Assembly: GCA_944548615.1 (NCBI GenBank) | Contig: OX155962.1 | Span: forward strand, 3,221,809 to 3,285,808 | Source of the DNA: Micropterix aruncella | Lineage: Eukaryota; Arthropoda; Insecta; Lepidoptera; Micropterigidae | Reading direction: 5' to 3' | DNA: 64,000 nucleotides | Made by a program: the position numbers and the translations under genes | Shown here: one piece after another, positions 52,501-55,705 of the stretch | Position numbering within the stretch: position 1 is the stretch's first letter | How the letters are laid out: each line of letters opens with the position of its first letter | The notes under the pieces: model-generated | What the model saw: the letters and a program-made list of their open reading frames with translations, nothing else | The model's database searches: none | What the model was told of the DNA's origin: nothing

Positions 52501-55292
52501 GTCAAAATCCTTTGCCATAATTCGAGAGATAATTAGCCTTTTAGTAACTCGTGCTAACAAGAGTGTGGTAGTACCCCCTAAACCCCCATTCCAATACAGT
52601 TCTCAATAATTGAGAAAACTTCTGATTTTATTATGGAGGTCGACTCAGATGGACAGCTCTCCGTCCAGATATAACTTTTTACTTCCTATCTTGGATGATA
52701 GCCCTTACAGTAGAATTAAGTGTTACATGGGAATCAAATATCCCCAAAGACCACGAGTACAAATTAAATAAATAGCATAATATTGCAAATAAAATCAGCC
52801 GGAACGACTTACCAGCCAAATCTATGTTTCACCTCTTAAAAGTTCTTGATCTGTCTAGGAAAATAATCAACTCATTAATAAAATAAAATATAGGACAACG
52901 TGTTGTGGCTTCGAAGGAGGAGTAAATGGGTATTAAGGTGATTATTCCTCGAAAATATATCACAGCCGGCCGTATTTTTTTTATTTTTTTTAATTTATTT
53001 GTTTATTTGCTTATTACTAATCAATATTACAGTAAAACCAAGGCATTGAAAAGTAAAATTAATAAAGATATCACCGTAATTATACAAATAGAATAACACA
53101 TAATACTAGCTATCATATAAGAATAAATAATTAATGCCTGCAATTTGAACGAGTGAGGGTTGATGGTAAAAATATCAAAATCTGGTGCTATAGAGTAAAT
53201 ATCATTAAAGCGCCGCAAAGCACGCGCCAACAAGTTCCACCTCGTAATGTTAGTGCGCGAGACGGCTCCGCAAAAAGATAATGATCTTGGCTATTAAGCC
53301 TAAAAAATGTGTTTTTAAATCCATTTTATTTTTTTTCAATGATTACTGAAGGGGATAATACAGCGCCATCTGTTGGTATTTTTTAAAATGATTTTTGCGC
53401 GAAGCTCTGCCTTTATTCTTAATTGAAATAAGTAAAACGAAATCCAATCACAAATTACTCACTGTCCATTTTATTTATGAAGAAATAATAATTGCAATGA
53501 ATTTGCTTTTTAGATCGTCGACAAAGCCATAAAAGTATATAAGGGGACAAATCCTGAAGTGGATTCTTACTCGGTATTCTGGGACAATAAAAAATTAACA
53601 GATACAACGCTCTCTTCGCAACTTAGAATGAAAAATGCCACTGATATTTACATATGCGGACTTGCTTACGATGTCTGCGTTGGTGAGTTTTCTTCTTTAT
53701 TATTCTGCCCTTGGACTTGCTCTTGGACTCTGAATATTTAAAATTAGTGCTGTAAAACAGTGATTTATAGTTCGCATGGTTCACCTTCCGATGTAAAATC
53801 GGGGTGATGATGTATGGGTCTTTATTTATTTAACACAGAAACTATAATTACAAATGTTAAGCGAGGTGAGGAGGAAATTATAAAAGATGGTTGGAAATAG
53901 CACAGAGAGAAGAAGATATGTTAAGATTGGCAATACTTTCGGCTAACCGGCGGAAGAAGGTGGAGTCAGCAATCAAGGAAGAAGAGGTAGAATAGAAAGA
54001 TGGAGAGTCACTCGAGGAATTGGAAGAATTACAGGAATGTCGAAATTGGAAATACTTCGACGAGCACCCTGAGAAACGTCACTTGTGAGATCTTTTGGAG
54101 GTGTCAACTACAACGGGTGAACCCGTCACCCCAGGAAGTTTTAACGATATTGATCGTTCTATCTCCCGTGAGGTGAGCGTAGACACTTTAGGACAAATCA
54201 GTCCATGGTTTAGTTATGCCACTCGCCCGTAAGAAACCAACACCATACTGCGAGACACGGATATGTACACAGCGGGCCGACCTTGCGCGCTTTTAGTTAC
54301 GGCCAGATTTCTCCGGCCTCCGGACTGGTTACAGGTTCGAGGTCGCTTGCGCGGTCCTCTCTCTTACGTCAGCGGTGATTCTATCGCGGACCACGGCGTC
54401 CATTGCCCGCCTTCCACTCGGTATAGGAATGCACAGTCGATTGGTTGACGCCGCACGATGCGCAAACCATCCTGGGGCGCTCGAAGAGTGATTGCCAGGG
54501 GAACTGGCCAGGGTCCTACCCGGGCACGCAATTCTGCATGGAGGCTGCCGGATGGGTGTTGACCCGTGAGTTTGACCGACCCTTACGCATGGGTCTTAGT
54601 GGCCTAACTGCAACAGGGCTCATTAGCTCCCATCTCGGGAGAGCAGACAAGGATTGGAAGAGGCCGGACCGGGTTACCAATGGGATAACCTCTCAGTGAC
54701 AACGAACCGAGCGAACTAAATTGGCTGTTGGTCGGGCTTCCTTTTATATGCCGGTCGGCTATGTGCTTGCTAAGATGTGTGGACGAAAATAAGTGAATTG
54801 GACGGCGTTCTATTCAATGGAAAATGTGACGATGCGTGTATTATTGTAGAGTTGAGACTGCCCATCAATGTGATGTATTTCTTATGAGGGTATATCTTGC
54901 GAAGGTATATAATCAATGATTTGTAAGTATATCACATCAAATAGGGTCTATTTTAGAGGTGACGAAATAAATTTGGATGTTTAAGAAAACACAGCAATAC
55001 ATAACTTCATTCCCGTTCATATACATATTGGATTTGTAAAAGGAATTGCAAAGGATTTTTGTTTTCTCCCTGTTAATTTCTAGACCAACTATTTTGCCAT
55101 GTACAAATATTTCGAAATATCTTTTATTTATTAATTTTTGCATTTATAGGTGCGACGGCAGTTGATGCTTTGGCTATTGGTTATCGCACGATCCTGATTG
55201 ACGACTGTAGCCGAGGAGTAGACCTGGCAGATATTGAAAAAACAAAGAATACTGTCATCAACAACAGTGGCGTGATCGTCAATTCCCAGGAT
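9912..55292 (+). CDS. Naam: Nicotinamidase with N-terminal EF-hands (Naam-type), seven exons, 3' end missing
   Basis: Converts nicotinamide to nicotinic acid, a step of NAD salvage. The seven exons splice in frame (phases 2,0,0,0,0,1) to 341 residues, close to the roughly 350 I recall for the insect protein. Order: N-terminal 1-40; EF-hand loops at 49-60 (DKDGDGRLSFNE) and 92-103 (DKNGDGFIDKEE); nicotinamidase domain from about 120. The family's active-site residues are visible: Asp126 in IVDVQNDF, Asp171 and His173 in SLDWHPSDH, His222 in WPRHCVQD, Lys247 in VYKGT, Cys292 in GLAYDVCV. All exons have consensus AG acceptors and GT donors. The start at 9912 has a good context (AACTATGG); an in-frame ATG at 9876 would add 12 residues. 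No stop is reached: exon 7 ends in a consensus donor and I found no matching last exon up to 64000. Identity is certain at family level; orthology to fly Naam is inferred. Confidence 0.95.
10370..10519 (-). mobile_element. CR1-like 3' tail, left half (split by P-type insertion)
   Basis: Matches 34585-34740 and 55383-55530 up to the string CCCGTAC. The homology resumes at 18330 with the same CCCGTAC and continues to about 18545. The minus-strand orientation is inferred from the A-rich 3' end at the low-coordinate side. Confidence 0.75.
10552..11911. other. P-element interior, left side, no gene recognised
   Basis: AT-rich. A segment at 10680-10830 resembles the dispersed repeat of 37780-38200 and 49640-49850. 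Three short 'CAGATTCC' blocks recur at about 11272, 11659 and 11792. No coding sequence is recognised. Confidence 0.4.
11912..12657. mobile_element. Dispersed repeat with ACTAGCTGACCCG / TATAATATTAGTATAGAT ends
   Basis: Begins ACTAGCTGACCCGTGCCCAC and ends with the '..AAAATCGGTTCAGTAG..' to 'TATAATATTAGTATAGAT' string. Both ends are typical of an interspersed repeat abundant in insects, especially Lepidoptera. It is non-coding; the transposon class is uncertain. Confidence 0.6.
13523..13762 (+). CDS. THAP-domain exon (second zinc ligand replaced)
   Basis: Seventy-nine residues starting MPRRCCVPGYKSNY. It is an almost complete THAP DNA-binding domain: a first Cys block, ..TFSFPKEDNLRKRWTRAI.., then FVCSNHF with the C-x2-H pair. 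In THAP domains the first block normally reads C-x(2-4)-C; here the expected second Cys is Tyr10. THAP domains are the DNA-binding module of P-element transposases and of some host proteins. The plus orientation opposes the P transposase remnant at 15766-17450, so it is either an inverted part or a different copy. It stops right after the domain; continued splicing cannot be excluded. Confidence 0.7.
   Translation: MPRRCCVPGYKSNYNSALKSGELPVSTFSFPKEDNLRKRWTRAIPRSNWTPTSGSFVCSNHFTSEEVVRSQEMYILKVM
13860..14040 (-). mobile_element. CR1-like 3' tail fragment with shared hairpin
   Basis: T-rich start, then CCTAACTAGGACTTAAATG..TCTAGG at 13982-14015, a diverged version of the hairpin seen in the other CR1-like tails. 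Its inner stem is changed on both sides. Confidence 0.55.
14041..14902. other. AT-rich interior, nothing recognised
   Basis: Very AT-rich sequence with no credible frame on either strand. Confidence 0.5.
14903..15095. mobile_element. Foldback MITE, about 190 bp
   Basis: Arms TGATGGGCCGTTTACACTC (from 14903) and GTGTAAACGCCCTATCA (to 15095) are inverted. The complementarity continues inward through GAGGCGAGACGCAAAACCAT and GGAACAGAGGCAAAGCTTCT to a central loop near 14985-15010. It would fold into one long hairpin. Confidence 0.75.
15209..15765. repeat. Tandem repeats: 60-bp dimer and larger 150-165-bp units
   Basis: 15209-15268 is repeated almost exactly at 15269-15328. The same core (ACTATC..AT..GATTCTTGA..TAAATTAGA) returns near 15420 and 15586, each time followed by an A/T-rich block and GTCA(C/T)AA(C/T)TAAA..ATGT/CAGATTCTC. 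It lies directly downstream of the P transposase remnant. Confidence 0.65.
15766..17450 (-). pseudogene. Degenerate P-element transposase
   Basis: Several frames on the minus strand together follow the P transposase order. About 17110-17400: GFTLCLQSLKNLFERFTSAK, then (frameshifted) FFGAVRSLGGFNNNPSAKQF. About 16830-16960: ISGFVVKHLQRYLVCEDCLS. 15769-16104: a C-terminal block ending YLKLRIHFKMKN..VRIFYNKLVLFKGH. Each segment is separated by stops and frame changes, so it cannot be functional. The THAP domain expected at its N-terminus was not found on this strand up to 18329. Confidence 0.75.
17451..18297. other. P-element right subterminal region
   Basis: Contains CG-rich subterminal strings around 18030-18160 (CAGCCGCGGCTTATACACGCG, CAGTCGCGGACGACTGTGC, TAAGCCGCGGCTTACGGAC). 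The recurring GCCGCGGCTTA motif could be transposase-binding repeats (inference). No coding sequence. Confidence 0.4.
18330..18550 (-). mobile_element. CR1-like 3' tail, right half (split by P-type insertion)
   Basis: Continues the repeat interrupted at 10519, including CTTAAGGCAATAAACAATG and the CTGTCAGTCTGTCAGTCTG triplet also present at 34915-34935. Confidence 0.75.
18555..22195 (-). mobile_element. R2-type (RLE-encoding) non-LTR retrotransposon, nearly complete copy
   Basis: The longest copy of the main repeat family of this window. The 3' end lies at the low-coordinate side (..CATGGCAGCTCCGTTTGTATTTATT). The single long ORF runs 18716-22066 and a structured leader reaches about 22160. 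The 39 bases at about 22157-22195 equal the element's own last bases (see findings). It is not in rDNA, unlike R2 itself. Confidence 0.88.
18716..22066 (-). CDS. R2-superclade ORF: C2H2 finger, reverse transcriptase, CCHC knuckle, restriction-like endonuclease
   Basis: Intact reading frame. Self-mobilising enzyme: nicks target DNA and primes reverse transcription there. From the first ATG (21784) it has 1022 residues. The same frame is open 94 codons further, to a TGA at 22067-22069, and that extension holds a perfect C2H2 finger (ACPICGKQYKRLAWLNKHIA, then GH) at about 21853-21919. RT motifs: GSTPGPDGIP, ICWLDLENAFGSVRHSL-like block A, GLFQGCCLSPTIFN, FADD. C-terminus: CPLCSNTPCTARHILAGC knuckle, then RPDITLYSLSRKVALIVELT and KLNKYHDLA, the PD..E..K endonuclease of the R2 group. 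There is no in-frame AUG before the finger. The closest named family (NeSL, Hero, R4 or other) cannot be decided by eye. Confidence 0.9.
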   Translation of the reverse strand, partial: WPCKPDPIIYKAKKKKKEICPQAAYQGGRIPATPVETPNNDTAKTTPDLACPICGKQYKRLAWLNKHIAGHDDSDAARQCLKPSQGVTDRVEPHMSLDSTSARSLSPDRSPLPAQIVSFPPLKFPSLAKEDWEFHNNNLTSILDHSVNRNAPASVQLSSFQVAVHEYFSGVYPKSTHVDPVHRENAFKAKLRRQKRLLRRQLREAKKAGDKALCHNFSRAYRSILKLIQSVATQNDKRKAAFLKSKEEARFDKNRFNYSKTVLSAAKGKIQIPEDMATEYFSTTYEDPMRLHNYSPPPGITPPPLPTVAFASQPPSLDEILNQVKRKPSGSTPGPDGIPYLVYKKCPCLLQYLGSIFRNIWNSGVVPQNFGRATVILIPKVPVCTGPKDARPIALTDTVAKIFFSIVHTRMSEFMHRNEYLGVSVQKGFMRGVSGCLEHNSLLAAAIKDARQHERQINVCWLDLENAFGSVRHSLLHFALRWYNFPPVVRDIVASYYNCLTFHVKTQEWTTRSIPYSIGLFQGCCLSPTIFNIVFNILLESLSQFDRKWGYRFKTDGQYTSSCLAFADDLTFITRSPKQLSLLLQKVELFCDWSGCIKVKPSKCFCLGLARMGTKFTSYDPKLVYKGSNISLIDPNNHFKFLGRKITHQGKDVSGDHVIEHFKSCLAKIDALLISGPRKAWIYDNYLTSHLSWPFLIYDFTKTQLSRLDALVTASLKSWLSLAKPADPSTLFRSKQNFGLALKLPSLLYANSRITKNSILCNSKDPAISKHVISGCSDSNELQARVDFHKRFLTGISQNGTGLGYGSTTTSDVDLKKSLLREDYDSKSMAHAIGLQCQNDWTTIGDFCIPPPMHWKVMLYDWTPEMLKFYLNAFQHTLPDPSNLARWSFAEDSSCPLCSNTPCTARHILAGCKVALDQGRYTYRHDKVLAVIREVISLSVARANKGLTVSSKPPIQFVRDGSKGKKHLTTKPFSIIEKATDWILEVDSVSKQYKFPESLGCTALRPDITLYSLSRKVALIVELTVPWESNIPKDHEYKLNKYHDLANAVTRNGFTVHLHAVEVGARGLPAKSLFHLFKDLGLSRKIINSFLEKLSKTAICASQILWLRRGSEWVAR
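22196..22914. other. Intron 1 spacer, no gene recognised
   Basis: AT-rich left half, then a segment of mixed composition ending CCAGGGGTTAAG at about 22787-22799. This looks like the right end of a TTAA-type element, but I could not find its left partner. Confidence 0.4.
22915..23153. mobile_element. TTAA-flanked MITE (piggyBac-like)
   Basis: TTAA|CCCCTCAAGC.. at 22911 and ..GGCTCGAGGGG|TTAA at 23157. Inverted CCCCTC ends and a TTAA duplication are the signature of piggyBac-type insertions. No coding capacity. Confidence 0.7.
23401..23650 (-). mobile_element. R2-type element, diverged 3' fragment
   Basis: Recognisable 3' UTR (GAATTCACAGACCAGGGTCAGGCCCATCAT.. through ..GGTAGGTTTAAACAGCTG) and the last coding bases, clearly more diverged than the 18555-22195 copy. 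Confidence 0.75.
23651..24721. other. Intron 1 spacer with a relative of the 118-bp repeat
   Basis: Repeated CATATGCA strings at 23893-23950 and an (ATTT)n tract at 24115-24133. A diverged copy of the 8924-9159 repeat lies at about 24080-24275. No gene. Confidence 0.4.
24722..24905 (+). mobile_element. R2-type element, 3' end only
   Basis: 3' UTR copy (GACAGCTGTCCTAAACCTACC.. to ..CCATGGCAGCTCC) followed by a TATTTTATTTA-like tail. A short CAGCTGTTTAGGCAGCTGT duplication sits at its 5' edge. Confidence 0.8.
25318..26838 (+). mobile_element. R2-type element, 5'-truncated and degraded, with internal MITE
   Basis: Follows the 3' half of the element ORF (KTQLSCLDALV..; DLKKSLLRG..AHAIGLQCQNDW; ..IVELTVLWVSN) with stops and frameshifts. 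It is interrupted at 25449-25613 by a foldback and carries a 48-base-scale tandem duplication near 26505-26600 (GGAAGTTGGTGCTCGT twice). The 3' end is at about 26835. Confidence 0.85.
25449..25613. mobile_element. Foldback MITE inside an R2-type copy
   Basis: Left arm TTCAATCTGGCATCAGTTTAG..GTGAC is inverted at the right as GTCACGAACTGAACTAATGC..TTGAA. The R2-type sequence resumes at both sides with a short TCTAA repeat. Confidence 0.65.
26945..27131 (+). CDS. Naam: Naam exon 2 (rest of EF-hand 1, EF-hand 2)
   Basis: Acceptor TTTTCTAG and donor GTG|GTGAGT. Encodes residues 52-114: the second part of EF-hand loop 1 and a complete EF-hand loop 2 with acidic ligands at the expected positions (D92, N94, D96, E103). 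Intron 1 before it is 16.9 kb. Confidence 0.94.
27132..27654. other. Intron 2, left part, no gene
   Basis: Low-complexity A/T stretches and a (TA)n tract at 27519-27531. 27450-27580 resembles the A-rich 3' tails of CR1-like elements (..CATAAACCCGATCTGGGTATAGAA..). A tandem duplication GTTCTGCGATCTAAGC (about 27611 and 27653) sits at the edge of the next element. Confidence 0.4.
27655..28720 (+). pseudogene. CR1-like reverse transcriptase fragment (interrupted by TTAA MITE)
   Basis: Plus-strand translation gives DLSKAFDCININTLDKLNHYG (RT block A), GVPQGSTLGPLLFKLYCNDL (block B) and LADDT (catalytic block C, usually FADD). After the MITE at 28349-28611 it continues with LQKRAVRAIRGLNRRESD, the usual segment after the palm. 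Frameshifts and stops after 28035. Confidence 0.85.
28349..28611. mobile_element. TTAA-flanked MITE (piggyBac-like)
   Basis: TTAA|CCCTTCAGGCCTCGGCCCC.. at 28345 and ..CGGGGCTTGAGGGG|TTAA at 28615. Inverted ends and a TTAA duplication. It interrupts the RT fragment. Confidence 0.7.
28858..29423 (-). mobile_element. R2-type element, 3' part (endonuclease end), young copy
   Basis: Almost identical to the 3' 560 bases of the 18555-22195 copy. The frame 29016-29423 reads the endonuclease block (LRPDITLYSVSRKVALIVEL) to the normal stop. 5' truncation at about 29423. Confidence 0.9.
29424..30656. other. Intron 2, right part
   Basis: Holds a repeat-like segment with 'AAGTATTACGTAATGCA' and a G-rich tract (29690-29770), and a short unrecognised frame (29954-30178). 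The rest is AT-rich with no gene seen. Confidence 0.4.
29954..30178 (-). CDS. Unrecognised small lysine/arginine-rich ORF
   Basis: From ATG at 30178: 74 residues beginning MPFNCSRKRKSSDKLKKPRS, rich in basic residues like a nuclear-localisation tract, then an acidic/serine part. No family recognised. It could be the N-terminus of a transposase remnant. No promoter or splice evidence. Confidence 0.2.
   Translation of the reverse strand: MPFNCSRKRKSSDKLKKPRSKKRKNVFNPKTAENDQSSSSASERIFAREEWFADNNSEYKKLLMMQRVHLMALA
30657..30761 (+). CDS. Naam: Naam exon 3 (nicotinamidase start, catalytic Asp)
   Basis: Acceptor ATTTTAG, donor GAG|GTGAGT. Thirty-five codons carrying FLIVDVQNDF, the hallmark first strand of the isochorismatase/nicotinamidase fold, with catalytic Asp126. 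Confidence 0.94.
31143..33925 (+). mobile_element. R2-type element, 5'-truncated copy
   Basis: Begins abruptly inside the ORF (NDKRKAAFLKSKEEARFDKN) and runs to a complete 3' end (..CATGGCAGCTCCGTTTGTATTTATT). Very close to the 18555-22195 copy, so recently active. Confidence 0.92.
31146..33767 (+). pseudogene. R2-type ORF, truncated, with one nonsense codon
   Basis: Covers RT, knuckle and endonuclease. Against the intact copy it has an in-frame repeat insertion (RILNQK after LNQVK, about 31420) and a deletion of the block GFMRGVSGCLEHNS (about 31735), which removes part of RT. A Ser codon TCA is changed to TGA at 33502-33504. After that stop the same frame continues unbroken to the normal terminus at about 33767. 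Confidence 0.88.
33926..34579. repeat. Intron 3 spacer with tandem strings and (TAAA)n tract
   Basis: A 23-base string AACAACGGCGGTTGCAACAT.. occurs twice at about 34127 and 34152. A long (AAAT)n microsatellite fills 34437-34505. No gene. Confidence 0.6.
34580..34960 (-). mobile_element. CR1-like 3' tail (intact relative of the P insertion site)
   Basis: Contiguous version of the sequence split at 10519/18330. It includes the hairpin at about 34714-34745 and CTGTCAGTCTGTCAGTCTG. Ends at the low-coordinate side with AAATTTATTTATTTAAAG-type A/T repeats. Confidence 0.7.
34961..35774. other. Intron 3 spacer, no gene recognised
   Basis: Starts with three copies of TACTACGAATCATA (34965-35003). 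The frame 35319-35609 has no recognisable domain. Confidence 0.4.
35775..36120 (-). repeat. Dispersed repeat, inverted relative of 49190-49600
   Basis: Reverse complement of 49330-49600, from CACACTTTTATTAGGTCTAC to the 'CATCATCAG' block. At its other end it carries TTTATAAAAGTGTGTTTTTAG, which recurs reversed at 47850-47895. Open frames here only read the repeat. Confidence 0.65.
36525..37060 (-). mobile_element. CR1-like 3' tail with hairpin
   Basis: A/T-rich tail (AATAAGAATAAAAATAAATT) followed by GCCTAACTAGGCCGAAGCCC..CCAAGG at 36589-36616, the family hairpin with a TTCG loop on the minus strand. Extended A-rich DNA to about 37050. Confidence 0.55.
37109..37300 (+). pseudogene. Tc1-like transposase, C-terminal fragment
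   Basis: Reads LDLNTIENLWAICKQRLAKM.. and continues to ..IYAKTISICIV and a stop. 'PDLNPIENLW' with its Glu is the third catalytic block of Tc1-type DDE transposases. Only the last 60 or so residues remain. Confidence 0.8.
37780..38340. repeat. Dispersed repeat family (copy with relatives at 56705-57150, 58005-58095)
   Basis: Shares GGGGTATTAGATTG, TTGATTAATCTTCTCTTATG, ACATAAAGATGT and the end segment 'GCCACCTGCATGTAGCC..GTACTATGGCG' with the other copies. Related shorter pieces lie at 45770-45860 and 49640-49850. Non-coding. Confidence 0.55.
39163..40450. mobile_element. Inverted-repeat element with many internal 17-mer repeats
   Basis: Ends CATATCGCTCATTTGGTGCA (39162-39181) and its inverted counterpart ending TGCATCAAATGAGCGATATG (40425-40444). 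Inside, GGTGCAACAATGACGTA-like strings recur (39176, 39457, 39520, 39575, 40202 and inverted copies), which suggests subterminal binding sites of a DNA transposon. No transposase recognised. Confidence 0.6.
41353..42361 (-). mobile_element. RTE-clade non-LTR retrotransposon, 5'-truncated
   Basis: Flanked by an 11-bp target duplication TACGACAAGAT (41342-41352 and 42362-42372). Carries the end of an RT ORF and a very short 3' UTR, as usual for RTE elements. Confidence 0.9.
41372..42354 (-). pseudogene. RTE reverse transcriptase, C-terminal half, frameshifted
   Basis: In order on the minus strand: RGVRQGCILSPKLFNLIGEH (RT block B), LRFDDD where FADD is expected, NRSKTKLMFVDR, DFVYLGSMICNDG, and the RTE tail LHFFGHVARRNPE..RGRSPARWNDLIKE. 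Spread over three frames. The Ala of the FADD box is replaced by Asp. Confidence 0.88.
43215..43425. mobile_element. Lepidopteran-type interspersed repeat (ACTAGCTGCGCCCCGCGGTT)
   Basis: Starts ACTAGCTGCGCCCCGCGGTT and contains AAAATCCATTCAGTAGTTTT. Ends ACTTTCACGTTTATAATAGTAGTAGGAT. This repeat is very common in moth and butterfly genomes and has been linked to Helitron-like elements (recalled, not checked). Confidence 0.65.
43426..44285. other. Intron 3 spacer, no gene recognised
   Basis: Includes an 18-base T run (43615-43632) and a mixed-composition block to 43930, read by short frames on both strands without a recognisable domain. Confidence 0.4.
44286..45690 (+). mobile_element. R2-type element, 3' part, interrupted by a CR1-like insertion
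   Basis: 44286-44460 covers the endonuclease region (..SKQY.., VELTVPWG.., KLNKY). The rest resumes at about 45309 (NGFTVHLDAVEFGA..LFHLFKDLGLSRKIINSFLE) and runs to the 3' UTR end at 45680. GAATG occurs at both junctions. Confidence 0.8.
44461..45308 (-). mobile_element. CR1-like non-LTR retrotransposon, 3' part
   Basis: Minus-strand frame 44971-45255 reads PTIQGTNRCIGTHNSIPATS..QYRSITFYNRLPEELNNIKTYALFKKLTKEFL, a typical C-terminal tail of CR1/Jockey-group ORF2. A long AT-rich 3' UTR follows, ending at 44461. Confidence 0.7.
45865..46370 (-). mobile_element. R2-type element, 3' fragment
   Basis: Full 3' end and the last 110 or so codons with small indels. Breaks off at GGCTGTGCAT (46370). 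It lies tail-to-tail with the 44286-45690 copy. Confidence 0.85.
46371..46763. other. Intron 3 end, no gene recognised
   Basis: Spacer between the R2-type fragment and exon 4; nothing recognisable. Confidence 0.4.
46764..46898 (+). CDS. Naam: Naam exon 4 (metal-site Asp and His)
   Basis: Acceptor TTTCCAG, donor GCT|GTAAGT. Forty-five codons with FFSLDWHPSDHVSFIDN, which in this family supplies two metal ligands (Asp171, His173). Intron 3 before it is 16.0 kb. Confidence 0.94.
46954..47560. repeat. 203-bp tandem repeat, three units
   Basis: Units start CCTAACTCT at 46954, 47157 and 47360, exactly 203 bases apart. Each contains CGAGGGCCTTAGCCCTCG (a perfect hairpin; degenerate in unit 3), a TCTACCAGATTTGGA-like block and GGCTCTATAAAG. 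It starts 55 bases after the exon 4 donor. Confidence 0.85.
47561..47929. other. Intron 4 spacer, no gene recognised
   Basis: Mixed-composition DNA without stop-free frames of note. 47845-47895 is the reversed end (AAAACACTAAAAACACACTTTTATAAATG) of the 35775-36120 repeat. Confidence 0.4.
47930..49165 (+). mobile_element. R2-type element, 5'-truncated copy
   Basis: Begins within the ORF near the Cys-rich half and runs to a full 3' end followed by a TATTTTATTTTATTTTTA tail. Frame 47970-48716 reads YGSTTMSDVDLKKSLLRGDY to LIVE and stops where a Leu codon TTA became TGA (48714-48716). The remaining endonuclease codons are intact after it. Confidence 0.9.
49190..49600 (+). repeat. Dispersed repeat with internal tandem dimer
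   Basis: Two adjacent units of about 127 bases (from CCTTGAAACCTGATCGTG at 49192 and CCTTGAAACCTAATCGTG at 49313), then a unique end finishing CCTAATAAAAGCGTGTTAAAAAT. The second half matches 35775-36047 in reverse. Confidence 0.7.
49862..49947 (-). mobile_element. R2-type element, 85-bp 3' end
   Basis: Only the last 85 bases of the element (to ..ACACTTCTGGGA), an extreme 5' truncation. Confidence 0.8.
49948..50459. other. Intron 4 spacer, no gene recognised
   Basis: Moderately GC-rich block at 50090-50330 with a short frame (50156-50425) lacking any known domain. Confidence 0.35.
50460..50771. mobile_element. Long foldback MITE, 312 bp
   Basis: Ends GGCTCTCTAGA (50460) and TCTAGAGAGCC (50771). 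The arms pair almost throughout: CCGCAGGAAATAAGCAAAT with ATTTGCTTATTTCCTGCGG, AAAATGCCTA with TAGGCATTTT, CCAGGGAGTCA with TGACTCCCTGG. The loop is at about 50605-50628. Confidence 0.85.
50965..51093 (+). CDS. Naam: Naam exon 5 (third metal ligand)
   Basis: Acceptor TATTTAG, donor AAG|GTAAGA. Forty-three codons with RLWPRHCVQDSWGAELH, the conserved 'WP.HC' segment whose His222 is the third metal ligand in the family. Confidence 0.94.
51238..52976 (+). mobile_element. R2-type element, old degraded copy interrupted by a TTAA MITE
   Basis: 51238-51477 and 52444-52976 together follow the 3' third of the element ORF (..NDWKTVADFCTPPSML.. ; ..TYTYCHVKILCHNSRDN..-like region; ..IPKDHEYKLNK). Many stops and deletions. 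The break lies in the zinc-knuckle region. The 3' UTR is lost at 52976. Confidence 0.75.
51482..52439. mobile_element. TTAA-flanked nonautonomous element (piggyBac-like)
   Basis: TTAA|CCCTTCGAGTAGC.. at 51478 and ..GTAGCCGAAGGG|TTAA at 52443: inverted CCCTTCG ends plus TTAA duplication. The interior shares ATGATATTTCAATATT-like and AACTGTGCAATGATTGC blocks with 57533-57838. No transposase ORF. Confidence 0.85.
52977..53290 (-). mobile_element. CR1-like 3' end fragment
   Basis: A/T-rich tail then minus-strand ORF end 53027-53270 (..TRWNLLARALRRFNDIYSIAPDFDIFTINPHSF), the style of C-terminus found in several insect non-LTR elements. Inserted in the old R2-type copy. Confidence 0.55.
53514..53682 (+). 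CDS. Naam: Naam exon 6 (catalytic Lys and Cys)
   Basis: Acceptor CTTTTTAG, donor GTTG|GTGAGT (phase 1). Carries Lys247 in VYKGTNPEVDSYSVF and the nucleophile Cys292 in ICGLAYDVCV. Confidence 0.94.
53683..54080. other. Intron 6, left part, no gene
   Basis: Purine-rich stretch at 53870-54060; no recognisable coding sequence. Confidence 0.35.
54081..54780. other. GC-rich block of unknown origin in intron 6
   Basis: About 700 bases clearly richer in G+C than the rest of the introns, with sharp edges near 54090 and 54770. Overlapping open frames at 54263-54448 and 54445-54699 have no recognisable domain. It could be the 5' UTR of a retrotransposon or other inserted DNA. Confidence 0.35.
54930..55143 (-). 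pseudogene. Reverse transcriptase thumb relic next to exon 7
   Basis: Minus-strand reading KIVGLEINREKTKILCNSFY..MYMNGNEVMYCCVFLNIQ, like the 'GL.IN..KTK....NS.....NG..I..V....YLG' segment after FADD in non-LTR RTs. It ends 6 bases before the exon 7 acceptor. Confidence 0.55.
55150..55292 (+). CDS. Naam: Naam exon 7 (post-Cys helix and last strands)
   Basis: Acceptor TTTATAG, donor GAT|GTAAGT. Encodes GATAVDALAIGYRTILIDD and the following strand, ending at residue 341. A short C-terminal exon should follow; none is recognisable before 64000. Confidence 0.93.
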
Positions 55293-55382
55293 GTAAGTCA
55301 CATAGCTTTTTTTCCACTATGGATTTTTTTATACTAACTGTCTCATACCAGAAATTACGGTTTAAAAAAGGATTTTATTAAT

Positions 55383-55705
55383 TAATTTATTTATTTAAAG
55401 AAATGCGCATTTTTTAAACTACAGTACATTACATATTATCATTACAGGCTCGGTTGTAAACAGTAGCAAAATAGAGAGTACCGCAGCCCAGTGCTTTAGA
55501 TCAACGCCGCCTAACTAGGCCTAGGCCCGTACTAAGCCAAGCGTACCAAGAAAATAGTGGCTTGTGCATACTTCAAACTACATAAGTTAAAAGAAAAAAA
55601 AAATGTGTTTAATAATATTACAAATTAACTTAAGGTAATAAACAATGTATGATTACAATTACCAATTGCATATACATGTTTTAAATTATTATTACTAGGA
55701 GTGTT
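55383..55705 (-). mobile_element. CR1-like 3' tail (left of a younger insertion)
   Basis: Same family tail as 34580-34960, with the hairpin at about 55508-55538. Continues beyond 56213 after the inserted element. Confidence 0.7.
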
